DNA from: Pseudomonas sp. MYb118
Lineage (GTDB): Bacteria; Pseudomonadota; Gammaproteobacteria; Pseudomonadales; Pseudomonadaceae
DNA length: 64,000 bases
Direction: 5' to 3'
NCBI RefSeq assembly: GCF_040947875.1
Contig: NZ_JBFRXN010000001.1
Span: 682,001 to 746,000, forward strand
In this document: positions 18,155 to 26,313 of the stretch, piece after piece
How the letters are laid out: each line of letters opens with the position of its first letter
Numbering within the stretch: the first letter of the stretch is position 1
Translations under genes and position numbers: made by a program
Notes under the pieces: generated by a model
The model's input: the letters and a program-made list of their open reading frames with translations, nothing else
Databases searched by the model: none
Told to the model about the DNA's origin: nothing

Positions 18155-19039
18155 ATGACAGTCAAGCAGATCCGCGCCTTCCTGGCCGTGGCGCAGAGCC
18201 TGAGCTTTGCCGTGGCCTGCGAGCGCCTGCACCTCTCGCAATCGGCGCTGAGCCTGACCATCAAGGCGCTGGAGGAGGGCCTGGGCGGGCGGCTGTTCAC
18301 CCGCAACACGCGCAACGTGGCGCTCACCGCCGAGGGTGAAGCGCTGGTGCCGCTGGCCCGGCGCCTGATCGCCGACTGGGACAACGCCGAGGATGAACTG
18401 CGCCAGCGCTTCACCCTGCAACGCGGGCGCGTGACCCTGGCGGCGATGCCGTCCTTTGCCGGCAACCTGCTGCCGCCGATCCTCAAGACCTTCCGCGCCC
18501 GCTACCCGAACGTCAACGTCACGGTCAATGACGTGATCAACGAGCAGGTGCTGGAGCTGGTGCGCGACCGTCAGGTGGAGCTGGGGGTGGCGTTCGAACC
18601 GAGCATAACCACTTCGCTTGCGTTCACGCCGTTGTATCGCGACCGCTTCGTCGCCGTGGTGCCACTGGATTCGCCGTTTGCCAGCCGCCAGGACATCGAC
18701 TTCCAGACACTGCTGGAACAACCGTTCATCACCCTGCAGCGACCCTCGACGGTGCGGGTGATGCTCGAAGAACATTTGCAGGCGCGGGGCATGAAACTGC
18801 CGGTGGAGTTCGAGAGCCATCAACTGGCGACAGTGGGGCGCATGGTCGCCAGCGGCCTGGGGGTGAGCGCGGTGCCGGCCTTGTGTGCCGGGCAGATGCG
18901 TGAGCTGGGCGCGCGCTGTATCACTTTGCAGGAGCCGGTGGTGGAGCGGGCGATTGGCGTGTTGACCAAACCGGGGGTGGAGTTGTCGGCGGCGGCGCAG
19001 GCGTTGTTTGATGTGCTTAGGGAGTCGTGGAACCAGTAA
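18155..19039 (+). CDS. LysR-type regulator, probable activator of the ketone-body operon
   Basis: 294 aa. The N-terminal helix-turn-helix spans FLAVAQSLSFAVACERLHLS and QSALSLTIKALEEGLGGRLF, followed by a substrate-binding-like effector domain. LysR proteins typically control the divergent neighbour, here the CoA-transferase/thiolase operon. ATG 18155 follows TTGGAGG. The 150-base intergenic region should hold its sites; the T-N11-A motifs are too degenerate for me to single one out. Confidence 0.9.
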   Translation: MTVKQIRAFLAVAQSLSFAVACERLHLSQSALSLTIKALEEGLGGRLFTRNTRNVALTAEGEALVPLARRLIADWDNAEDELRQRFTLQRGRVTLAAMPSFAGNLLPPILKTFRARYPNVNVTVNDVINEQVLELVRDRQVELGVAFEPSITTSLAFTPLYRDRFVAVVPLDSPFASRQDIDFQTLLEQPFITLQRPSTVRVMLEEHLQARGMKLPVEFESHQLATVGRMVASGLGVSAVPALCAGQMRELGARCITLQEPVVERAIGVLTKPGVELSAAAQALFDVLRESWNQ

Positions 19040-19052
19040 TCACCGTTCCCCC

Positions 19053-19140
19053 TGTAGGAGCGAGCTTGCTCGCGATGGCGGAGTGTCAGCCAATACAGTG
19101 TTGTATGACACACCGCATCGCGAGCAAGCTCGCTCCTACA
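19053..19140. repeat. REP doublet (REPIN)
   Basis: Arms TGTAGGAGCGAGCTTGCTCG and complement, with an inner spacer containing TGTCAGCCAATACAG and TATGACACACCG. The same spacer family recurs at 20057, 21355 and 24656. Located between the convergent LysR and sirtuin genes. Confidence 0.9.
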
Positions 19141-19154
19141 GGGGAATGGTGAAT

Positions 19155-19997
19155 TCAGGTATTGAGTCGCTGCGCCAACAACGGCAACAGCTGCTCGCAC
19201 GACCCTTCGATTTTCAGGTCCAGCAAGTCATCCGCCCGAGTCTTGCCCAGGTTGATTGCGATCAGCGGCTTGCCCTGGTCGGCCACCGCCCGGCACAGGC
19301 GAAAGGCCGAATAGGCCATCAGCGATGAGCCGACCACCAGCAGCCCGGCGGCTTTCTCCACGGTGGCCATGGCCCTGGCCGCCGTCTGTTGCGCGACGTT
19401 CTCGCCGAAAAACACCACATCCGGTTTCATCCGTTCCCCCGCGCAGTGCGGGCAATGCGGCACCTGGAAGCGCGCCTCGAACGCCGTATCGAGCAGGGTG
19501 TCGCCATCCGGTGCCTGCACGGCGTCGACCCCGGCCAGGTAAGGGTTTTGTGCCTCCATCAACTGCTGGATCGAGTCGCGCTCGCTGCGCTGGCCGCAAT
19601 CCAGGCACAGCACCCGATGCAGGCTGCCGTGCAGTTCGATCACGTCGCGGCTGCCGGCCTGGTCGTGCAGGGTGTCGACGTTCTGGGTGATCAGGCCTTC
19701 GATCTGGCGGGTGCCCTGCAGCATGGCCAGGGCTTCGTGCGCCGCATTCGGCTGGGCCAGGCGCACCCGCGGCCAGCCGAGCATCGCCCGCGCCCAGTAG
19801 CGGCGCCGGGATTCCGGGGCGCCGAGAAACTCCTGGTACATCATCGGTTGCCGCCCCCGGCGCACGCCCTGGTTGTCGCGGTAGTCCGGAATCCCCGACG
19901 GGGTGCTGATGCCCGCGCCGGTGAGGACGGCGAATGGCTGTTCGGCCATGAACTGCTGGAGGCGATCGAGCTGGTCATGGATCGGACGGTCGAGCAT
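19155..19997 (-). CDS. NAD-dependent protein deacylase (sirtuin)
   Basis: 280 aa. Sirtuin motifs in order: TGAGISTPSGIPDYR, LITQNVDTLHDQAGS, the catalytic His in IELHGSLH, a four-Cys zinc site (CLDCG and CPHCAG, separated by an unusually long insert of about 55 residues), FFGENV, and VVGSSLMAYSAF. It removes acyl groups from lysines with NAD+. ATG 19997 has GGAG at eight bases; a GTG three codons upstream is possible. The deacylated substrates are unknown. Confidence 0.92.
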   Translation of the reverse strand: MLDRPIHDQLDRLQQFMAEQPFAVLTGAGISTPSGIPDYRDNQGVRRGRQPMMYQEFLGAPESRRRYWARAMLGWPRVRLAQPNAAHEALAMLQGTRQIEGLITQNVDTLHDQAGSRDVIELHGSLHRVLCLDCGQRSERDSIQQLMEAQNPYLAGVDAVQAPDGDTLLDTAFEARFQVPHCPHCAGERMKPDVVFFGENVAQQTAARAMATVEKAAGLLVVGSSLMAYSAFRLCRAVADQGKPLIAINLGKTRADDLLDLKIEGSCEQLLPLLAQRLNT

Positions 19998-20056
19998 GTT
20001 CAACACTCCGGGGGCACCTTGAATCCATGCACATTAACACCTCAACCCTCCATTCC

Positions 20057-20144
20057 TGTAGGAGCGAGCTTGCTCGCGATGGCGGTGTATCAGCCAATAC
20101 AGTTTTGAATGACACACCGCATCGCGAGCAAGCTCGCTCCTACA
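20057..20144. repeat. REP doublet (REPIN)
   Basis: Same arms and spacer type as at 19053, with CAGCCAATACAGTTTTGAATG in the loop (first 20 bases named). It lies between the sirtuin start and the methyltransferase end, so two near-identical doublets flank the sirtuin gene about 1 kb apart. This could promote recombination across the gene. Confidence 0.9.
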
Positions 20145-20163
20145 GGGGCGGGGAGGGTATGGG

Positions 20164-21210
20164 TTATTTTCTCGCCTCAAGAATCAGGTTGAACGGCGTC
20201 TGCGTCGCCCGGCGGAAGCGGGAAAACCCGGCTTCGGTGAACACTTTGCGCAGCCGCGCCTCGCCGGCCTGGGCGCCGAGCCCCAGGCTGACTTCCTGGG
20301 ACAGCGAGTTGGGTGTGCAGATGAAGGTCGAGGCGGCGTAGAACAGGCGGCCGACCGGGGTGACGTTGTCATCGAGCCGGTCGTTGGCGAAGGGTTCCAC
20401 CAGTAGCACTGTGCCGTCCGGCTTCAGCGACTGATAGGCGTGGCGTGCCGCGCCCACCGGGTCGCCCATGTCGTGCAGGCAGTCGAAGTAGCAGACCAGG
20501 TCATAGTCGTCGCCGGGGTAACTCTTCGCCGTGCCCTGAAAGAATCGCGCCCGCCCGGACACGCCACCTTCTTCGGCGCGCTGGGTGGCGACGGTGATGG
20601 AAGGGGCATGGTAGTCGAAGCCGACGAAGTGCGAATCGGGGAATGCCTGGGCCATGATCACCGTCGAAGCGCCATGGCCGCAGCCGATGTCGGCGACCTT
20701 GGCGCCGGCCTGCAGCTTGGCAACCACACCGTCCAGCGCCGGCAGCCACTCGGCGATCAGGTGTGCGCGGTAGCCGGGGCGGAAGAAGCGTTCGGTGCCG
20801 CTGAACATGCACGGGTGATGGTCGCCCCAGGCCAGCGCGCCATCGCCGCGCATGGCCTTGATCAGTTTGTCCTTGTCATGGAAAAACGAGGCGACCACCG
20901 AGGCACCGCCGGCCACATAAACGGGCGAGTCCTCGACAGCCAATGCCAGCGCCTGTTCTTCCGGCAGGCGGAACTGGCCGTCCTGATGTTCCATATAGCC
21001 GGATGCGGCGTGGGCACTGAGCCATTCACGCAGCAGGCGGGCGTTGCAGCCGGTCTTGTCGGCCAGGGCTTCGGGAGTGATCGGCTGGCTGTCGGCCATG
21101 GCCCGGTACAGCCCGAGTTCCTCGCCGAGAATGACGTTGGCGAGCATGGCCGCGCCGCCCATGTCGTTCACCAGTTTGCCCATGAAATCGTTGAGTCTGG
21201 CCTCGTCCAT
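20164..21210 (-). CDS. SAM-dependent methyltransferase with N-terminal winged-helix/dimerisation domain
   Basis: 348 aa. The N-terminal third resembles the dimerisation domain of O-methyltransferases (EELGLYRAMADSQPITPEAL). The class I SAM-binding motif VADIGCGHGASTVIMAQAFP is near residue 175, with the acidic loop VGFDYHAPS and LVCYFDCLHDMGDP after it. Methyl acceptor unknown. ATG 21210 has AGGAG at a good distance. It stands alone between two REP doublets. Confidence 0.85.
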   Translation of the reverse strand: MDEARLNDFMGKLVNDMGGAAMLANVILGEELGLYRAMADSQPITPEALADKTGCNARLLREWLSAHAASGYMEHQDGQFRLPEEQALALAVEDSPVYVAGGASVVASFFHDKDKLIKAMRGDGALAWGDHHPCMFSGTERFFRPGYRAHLIAEWLPALDGVVAKLQAGAKVADIGCGHGASTVIMAQAFPDSHFVGFDYHAPSITVATQRAEEGGVSGRARFFQGTAKSYPGDDYDLVCYFDCLHDMGDPVGAARHAYQSLKPDGTVLLVEPFANDRLDDNVTPVGRLFYAASTFICTPNSLSQEVSLGLGAQAGEARLRKVFTEAGFSRFRRATQTPFNLILEARK

Positions 21211-21354
21211 CACGTGCGCTCCTGTGGCAGTGTCCAGGGTCAAGGTGATACAGGCAGCCGGCTCTGGGCGGTGGTTGGGGGTTCACTAAGTTTAGTTCGC
21301 AGGGGGGGTGCAGATGGGCGAGGCGACGAAAGTGCCAAGCTGACACTGGCCCCC

Positions 21355-21442
21355 TGTAGGAGCGAGCTTGCTCGCGATGCGGTGTGTCATTCAAAACTGT
21401 ATCGCCTGACCCACCGCCATCGCGAGCAAGCTCGCTCCTACA
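21355..21442. repeat. REP doublet (REPIN)
   Basis: Arms TGTAGGAGCGAGCTTGCTCG and complement, spacer GGTGTGTCATTCAAAACTG in the reverse sense of the 20057 copy. Located 18 bases before the operator-like site in front of the acetamidase-family gene. Confidence 0.9.
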
Positions 21443-21459
21443 GGGGAACCGGTCGCTCA

Positions 21460-21495
21460 TGTATCGCAGTGTATCCAGACACCCTCTCGATACAC
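21460..21495. promoter_or_regulatory. Operator-like site, copy A (TGTATC family)
   Basis: TGTATCGCAGTGTATC is followed after 13 bases by GATACAC. TGTATC repeats directly at 10-base spacing, the arrangement favoured by OmpR-family response regulators. The GATACA half-site starts exactly 29 bases after the first base, as in the three other copies. It lies 101 bases before the acetamidase-family start codon. A further GATACAAACCTGCGATC at 21533-21549 is an inverted, looser match. Confidence 0.7.
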
Positions 21496-21595
21496 TCCGC
21501 ACCATTTCCCGCTCGCCCCCGAACACAGCCCAGATACAAACCTGCGATCAACTGGCCGGGCCGTTTGGCGCCCTATAACCGTCCAGGGGATAACA

Positions 21596-22930
21596 ATGAG
21601 CACGCTCCAGCCTGAAACAGACCGCAAATCCACGCCCGTCGAGTACCTGCGCGTCGAGCAATACACATCCGGCATCATCGGCCCCAGCCAGCCGATGCTC
21701 GGCCCGTTGGCCGACGGTGGCACCCTGATCACCGGCACGCCGCCGGGCTGTTGGGGGCCGATGATCACGCCGGCCTTCGAGGGCGGTCATGAGGTGACGC
21801 AACCGGTGGCCATCGCCGGCGCCGAGGTGGGCGATGCGGTGGCGATCCGGATCAAGCGCATGCGCGTGACCTCCCAGGCCACGTCTTCGGGCGTGATGAG
21901 CTTCGTCGAAGGCCGTTATCACGGTGACCCGTTCGTTTCCAAATTCTGCTCCCAGTGCGGCACCGAGCACCCGGCCAGCCACGTCGAAGGCATCGGCGAG
22001 GACTCGATCCGCTGCAACACCTGCGGCGCCGAGGTCAGCGCCTTTCGTTTCAGCCACGGCTACGTGATCGTGTTCGATGCGCAGAACCAGGTCAGCCTCA
22101 CCGTTAACCAGGACATCGCCAACCGCCTGGCCGGCCATGCGCCGCAAATGTCGGCATTGCCGGAACTGGCCGCCCAGCACTCGATCCTGTCGCTGGCCCG
22201 CGCCGACATGCCCGGCGTCGCCGCCCATATGCGGCCGTTCCTCGGCAACATCGGCACCACGCCGTCCCGTGACTTGCCGGATTCGCACAACTGCGCCGAC
22301 TTCGGCCAGTACCTGATCGGCGCGCCACACCGCTTCGGCATGACCCGCGAAGAACTGCACGCAGCCAAGACCGATGGCCACATGGACACCAACTCGATCC
22401 GGGAAGGCTGCGTGCTGATTTGCCCGGTGAAAGTACCGGGTGCCGGGGTCTACATGGGCGACATGCATGCCCAGCAGGGCAACGGTGAAATCGCCGGGCA
22501 CGCCACCGACTGCTCCGGGGAAACCGAAGTGCAGGTGCAGGTGATCAAGGACCTGACCCTGGAAGGCCCGATCCTGCTACAGAACCTCGATGACCTGCCG
22601 CCCATGGCGCGGCCGATGACCGCCGAGCAACGGCAGAAAGTCCGCGAGCTGGGCCAGCGCTGGGGCCAGACCGAGATCGAGCAAAGCGGCCCGATCACCT
22701 TCATCGGCAGCGGCGAAAACCTCAACGTGGCGGTGGAAAACGGCTTGCAACGCGCCGCCAGCGTCACCGGCCTGCCGTATGACGAGGTGCTCAACCGCGC
22801 AACCATCACCGGTTCGATCGACATCAGCCGCTTGCCAGGCACCGTACGCGTGACGTTCCTGTGCCCGATGGCCGTACTCGATCGCCTCTGCATCGGCCAA
22901 TTGGTGCGTGAGCAATACGACCTGGCGTAA
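21596..22930 (+). CDS. Acetamidase/formamidase family protein with zinc-ribbon insert
   Basis: 444 aa. FmdA/AmdA family features include TGTPPGCWGPMITP, the region DAVAIRIKRMRV, DLPDSHNCADFGQ and GVYMGDMHAQQGNGEI. Two CxxC pairs, CSQCG at about residue 120 and CNTCG about 20 residues later, form a probable zinc ribbon that the simplest family members lack. Members hydrolyse small amides to ammonia and acid; the substrate here is unknown. RBS AGGGGA. An operator-like site precedes it and another follows it, before DUF692. Regulation together with the MNIO genes is inferred. Confidence 0.82.
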   Translation: MSTLQPETDRKSTPVEYLRVEQYTSGIIGPSQPMLGPLADGGTLITGTPPGCWGPMITPAFEGGHEVTQPVAIAGAEVGDAVAIRIKRMRVTSQATSSGVMSFVEGRYHGDPFVSKFCSQCGTEHPASHVEGIGEDSIRCNTCGAEVSAFRFSHGYVIVFDAQNQVSLTVNQDIANRLAGHAPQMSALPELAAQHSILSLARADMPGVAAHMRPFLGNIGTTPSRDLPDSHNCADFGQYLIGAPHRFGMTREELHAAKTDGHMDTNSIREGCVLICPVKVPGAGVYMGDMHAQQGNGEIAGHATDCSGETEVQVQVIKDLTLEGPILLQNLDDLPPMARPMTAEQRQKVRELGQRWGQTEIEQSGPITFIGSGENLNVAVENGLQRAASVTGLPYDEVLNRATITGSIDISRLPGTVRVTFLCPMAVLDRLCIGQLVREQYDLA

Positions 22931-22946
22931 GCCACGCCGGCCGGTC

Positions 22947-22982
22947 TGTATCGCAGTGTGTACAGGCCGGCCGACGATACAC
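22947..22982. promoter_or_regulatory. Operator-like site, copy B (TGTATC family)
   Basis: TGTATCGCAGTGTGTA, then GATACAC starting 29 bases after the first base. It is 91 bases before the DUF692 start. A second, looser element GATACAC...TGCGATC at 23019-23045 parallels the one after copy A. This indicates that the DUF692-DUF2063 pair has its own promoter. Confidence 0.7.
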
Positions 22983-23072
22983 AGGCGGTGATTTTGCCGC
23001 GGCTCGCCACACATCCCCGATACACCGGTTCGATTAACTGCGATCACCTCCTGACGACTTGAGATCGACATC

Positions 23073-23912
23073 ATGCAAACCTCTTTCACCACTTCCAAGG
23101 CCAGTGTCGGCCTGGGCCTGCGGCGTGGCTTGATGCAAGACCTGCTGGCGGCACCCACCGGCGCTTTCGACTTCCTGGAAGTTGCCCCGGAAAACTGGAT
23201 CGGCATCGGCGGCGCCCATGGCGCGGCGCTGCGGACCCTGGCCGAGCGTTATCCGTTGTCCTGCCACGGTTTGTCGTTGTCGCTGGGCGGGCCGGCCCCT
23301 CTGGACGTCCAGTTCCTGAAAGAAGTGCGGGTGTTCCTCGATCACCACGACGTGCCGCTGTACAGCGAGCACCTGAGTTATTGCAGCGATGACGGTCACC
23401 TCTACGACCTGTTGCCGATGCCCTTTACCGAAGAGGCGGTGCAGCACGTCGCCGCCCGCATCCGCCAGGCCCAGGACATCCTCGGCCGGCGCCTGGCGGT
23501 GGAGAACGTCTCCTACTACGCCGCACCCCGGCAGGACATGGACGAAGTGACCTTCACCAACGCGGTGCTGCGCGAAGCCGATTGCGACCTGCTGCTGGAC
23601 GTCAACAACGTGTACGTCAACTCGATCAACCATGGCTTCGACCCGCAGGTGTTCCTGGCCGGTATCGACGGTAGCCGGGTGGTGGCGATGCACGTGGCCG
23701 GGCATTTCGATGAATCGGACACGCTGAAGATCGACACACACGGCGCCTCGGTGAAACCGGTGGTCTGGTCGTTGCTGGCCGAGGCTTATGCGCGCTTTGG
23801 TGCGCAGCCGACCTTGCTGGAGCGGGATTTCAACTTCCCGGCCTTCACCGATCTGGTCGCCGAGTTGCAGACCATCCGCCGTTTGCAGAACGAGGGCTCG
23901 AATCGTGGCTAA
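23073..23912 (+). CDS. DUF692 / MNIO family enzyme (BufB/MbnB-like)
   Basis: 279 aa, normal for the family, TIM-barrel type. Candidate metal ligands are H65 (SCHGLSLS), E99/H100 (YSEHLSYC), E144 (AVENVSYY), D176 ([10 protein letters not shown]), H187, H207 and H211 (MHVAGH), H223 (DTHG) and E250 (LLERDFN), the pattern of multinuclear iron oxidative enzymes. Characterised members modify cysteines in precursor peptides such as methanobactin and bufferin. It overlaps the DUF2063 gene by eight bases, but no DUF2282 precursor gene adjoins it. The substrate may be encoded elsewhere. Confidence 0.88.
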   Translation: MQTSFTTSKASVGLGLRRGLMQDLLAAPTGAFDFLEVAPENWIGIGGAHGAALRTLAERYPLSCHGLSLSLGGPAPLDVQFLKEVRVFLDHHDVPLYSEHLSYCSDDGHLYDLLPMPFTEEAVQHVAARIRQAQDILGRRLAVENVSYYAAPRQDMDEVTFTNAVLREADCDLLLDVNNVYVNSINHGFDPQVFLAGIDGSRVVAMHVAGHFDESDTLKIDTHGASVKPVVWSLLAEAYARFGAQPTLLERDFNFPAFTDLVAELQTIRRLQNEGSNRG

Positions 23913-24660
23913 ACCAGCGCTGTTCGACGAGCAGAACACCCTCGGTCGGTACCTGCGCGACCCCGAGCACTGTGCGCCGCCCGCCGGGATGGACGTGGCG
24001 CGGGTGCAGGTCTATCGCGACCTGATTTTCAACAACCTGTCGCTGTTGCTCAGTGGCACGTTCCCGGTGCTGATCAGGATCCTCGGCGATGAGCGCTGGC
24101 GTTCGCTGATGCGCATGTTCCTGCGCGACTACCGTGCGCGCACACCGAAGTTCGGCGAGATCGCCCAGGAGTTCGTCGAGTTCCTCGCCTCGCAGCCTGC
24201 GGCCTTGAACGAGGGCCCATGGCCGCCGTTCATGGTGGAGCTGGCGCATTACGAATGGGTCGAGATGGTATTGCAGCAGTCCGACGCCGAGCCGTTGCCC
24301 GGCGGAGATGCTGCACCGTTGCTGGGCTGCACCTTGCAGGTGTCGGCACTGGCGTGGCCTCTGGCCTATGCGTGGCCGGTGCATTTGGTGGGGCCTGACT
24401 ATCAACCTGAAACCCCGCCGGCCCAGCCGACTTTGTTGCTGGTGCAGCGCGCAGAAGACTGGCGAGTGAAGTTTTCCGAGCTGAGCCCGTTGGCGTGGCG
24501 GTTGTTGCAGCGCATCGGCGAGTTTCCGGCATTGACGGGGGCAGAGCAGTTGCAGGGCTTGGCGGTGGAGGCGGGCGCGGTGGGGTCGGATGAGTTCATC
24601 GACAACGGCGCGGCCTTGTTGGGGCAGATGCAGGCCGAAGGTGTAGTAAGCCCCCTGTAG
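23905..24660 (+). CDS. DUF2063 protein, MNIO partner (BufC/HvfC-like)
   Basis: 251 aa from GTG 23905, inside the end of the DUF692 gene. The DUF2063 N-terminal domain is visible: [17 protein letters not shown], then [20 protein letters not shown] and [12 protein letters not shown]. In known MNIO systems this partner binds the precursor leader and presents it to the enzyme. The stop codon TAG is the third to fifth base of the following REP doublet (TGTAGG), so insertion of the repeat set the present C-terminus (SPL). Confidence 0.86.
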   Translation: MAKPALFDEQNTLGRYLRDPEHCAPPAGMDVARVQVYRDLIFNNLSLLLSGTFPVLIRILGDERWRSLMRMFLRDYRARTPKFGEIAQEFVEFLASQPAALNEGPWPPFMVELAHYEWVEMVLQQSDAEPLPGGDAAPLLGCTLQVSALAWPLAYAWPVHLVGPDYQPETPPAQPTLLLVQRAEDWRVKFSELSPLAWRLLQRIGEFPALTGAEQLQGLAVEAGAVGSDEFIDNGAALLGQMQAEGVVSPL

Positions 24661-24756
24661 GAGCAGCCGGTCGACGCTCGATTGCTCGCGATGCGGTGTG
24701 TCATCTAAAACTGTATTGGCTGACACACCGCCATCGCGAGCAAGCTCGCTCCTACA
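24656..24756. repeat. REP doublet with a 17-base insert in its left arm
   Basis: The left arm should read TGTAGGAGCGAGCTTGCTCG. Here GAGC is replaced by AGCCGGTCGACGCTCGA between TGTAGGAGC and TTGCTCGCGATG. The right arm is intact. A related insert is found in the right arm of the 41716 doublet. The first bases supply the stop codon of the DUF2063 gene. Located between convergent genes. Confidence 0.88.
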
Positions 24757-24769
24757 GGTGACAGCGTGG

Positions 24770-25717
24770 TCACGTCACCGAAAAGAAATACCGCGTCAGG
24801 TGAAAGAAAATCGGCGCCGCAAAGCAGATCGAGTCCATGCGGTCGAGCATGCCGCCGTGGCCCTTGATCATGGTGCCCCAGTCCTTGGCGCTGAGGCTGC
24901 GCTTGATCGCCGACATCACCAGCCCGCCAAGAAAACCCATGACGACGATGACAAACGACATCAGCAGCGACTGCCAGAAATTGAATGGGGTCATCCAGAA
25001 CATGCAGCCGCCGATCAAGGTCGCCGACAGCCCACCGCCGACCAGGCCTTCCACGGTTTTTGACGGGCTCACCAGGGGCGCGACCTTGTGCTTGCCAAAC
25101 AGTTTGCCGAACACGTATTGCAGCACATCGCTCAGTTGCACGACGAACACCAGGTAGAACAGCAGCAAGGCGTTCTGGCCCCGGAAGCCTTCGAGGTCGA
25201 GCAGCAACAGCGCTGGCGCATGACTGATGCAGTAGATGCAGATCATCACCCCCCACTGGATCTTCGCGCTGCGTTCCAGGAATGCCTCGGTGTCCTGGCT
25301 CAGCACCGCAATCGCCGGCAGCAACAGGAAGGCATACACCGGAATCAGCAGGGTGAACATCGAGTACCAGTGCGTGCCGATCAGCAGGTATTGCAGCGGG
25401 ATCAGGATGAAAAACGCGGAAAACAGCGCGTTGTGGTCGCCCGGCCGGGTGGGCGTCAGGGTGATGAATTCCCTGAGCGCGAACAGCGAAATGAAAGCGA
25501 ACAACACCACCGTGGCATTCCCGCCCAACTGGTAGGACACGAAGAAGATAATCACCATCCCCCACCAGGCGTTTACCCGCTGGTTGAGGTTTTCCACGGT
25601 CGACACCGCGCTTTCCGACGTCGCACGCTTTGCCAGCACATGGCCGATGATCGAGGCCACTGCCAGCAGGCAGGCAATGGCGAAAAAGAACCACAGGAAC
25701 TTGGCTTCAAGACTCAT
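24770..25717 (-). CDS. Phosphatidate cytidylyltransferase-like (CdsA family)
   Basis: 315 aa, about eight membrane helices. The CdsA C-terminal signature is seen as SPSKTVEGLVGGG, then KDWGTMIKGHGGMLDRMDS. It makes CDP-diacylglycerol from phosphatidate and CTP in the inner membrane. Third gene of a leftward operon behind an acyltransferase and a CDP-alcohol transferase-like protein. The start overlaps the acyltransferase stop by four bases. The housekeeping cdsA of pseudomonads sits with dxr and ispU, so this is likely a second copy for a special lipid. Confidence 0.88.
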   Translation of the reverse strand: MSLEAKFLWFFFAIACLLAVASIIGHVLAKRATSESAVSTVENLNQRVNAWWGMVIIFFVSYQLGGNATVVLFAFISLFALREFITLTPTRPGDHNALFSAFFILIPLQYLLIGTHWYSMFTLLIPVYAFLLLPAIAVLSQDTEAFLERSAKIQWGVMICIYCISHAPALLLLDLEGFRGQNALLLFYLVFVVQLSDVLQYVFGKLFGKHKVAPLVSPSKTVEGLVGGGLSATLIGGCMFWMTPFNFWQSLLMSFVIVVMGFLGGLVMSAIKRSLSAKDWGTMIKGHGGMLDRMDSICFAAPIFFHLTRYFFSVT

Positions 25718-26313
25718 TTCGACAGCCTCACGATGGCGTCACGGGCACGCTCCAGGAACATTTCCTTGTCCTCAGCGGCGATACGTTCCAGCGGGTTGCC
25801 GATGCGGATGGTGCAGATGATCGGCAACGGCACGTGTTTGCCCTTGGGCATCGAGCGGTGCAGGTTTTCCAGGTAGATCGGCACCAGGTCGACGTCGGGG
25901 AACGTCTGCGCCAATCGGTACAGCCCCGATTTGAACGGGCCGGGCAGGGCCTGGCTGGAGCGCGTGCCTTCGGGGAAAATGATGATCGAATGGCCGGCGC
26001 GCACCACCTCGAAAATCGGCTCCAGCACATTGACCCCCGGCGCCGGGTTGCGCTCGATCAGCACGGCGTTCAGGCCCTGCTGCGAGATGTACGACAGGAA
26101 GCGGTTCTTGCCCCAGTAGTCGGCAGCGGCCACCGGTTTCACATTCCGGCGTGCCTCCGGGGGCAGGGCGGCGATGATCGCCAGGGTGTCCATGTGGCTG
26201 GTGTGATTGGCGAAGTAGATGCGCTGGCGCGACAGGTCCGGCGGGCTTTCCCAGCGTGCCGTGACGCCGATGAGAAAGCGCAGGACGGAAATCAATGCGT
26301 TACTGATCAACAT
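25714..26313 (-). CDS. 1-acylglycerol-3-phosphate acyltransferase-like (PlsC family)
   Basis: 199 aa. The HX4D motif appears as NHTSHMD near residue 36, and the acceptor motif as FPEGTRSSQALPG. PlsC-type enzymes acylate lysophosphatidate at position 2. The gene overlaps both neighbours (14 bases with the CDP-alcohol transferase-like gene, four with cdsA-like), so the three are a tight operon. In combination they could make CDP-diacylglycerol and attach an alcohol head group. Confidence 0.86.
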   Translation of the reverse strand: MLISNALISVLRFLIGVTARWESPPDLSRQRIYFANHTSHMDTLAIIAALPPEARRNVKPVAAADYWGKNRFLSYISQQGLNAVLIERNPAPGVNVLEPIFEVVRAGHSIIIFPEGTRSSQALPGPFKSGLYRLAQTFPDVDLVPIYLENLHRSMPKGKHVPLPIICTIRIGNPLERIAAEDKEMFLERARDAIVRLSK

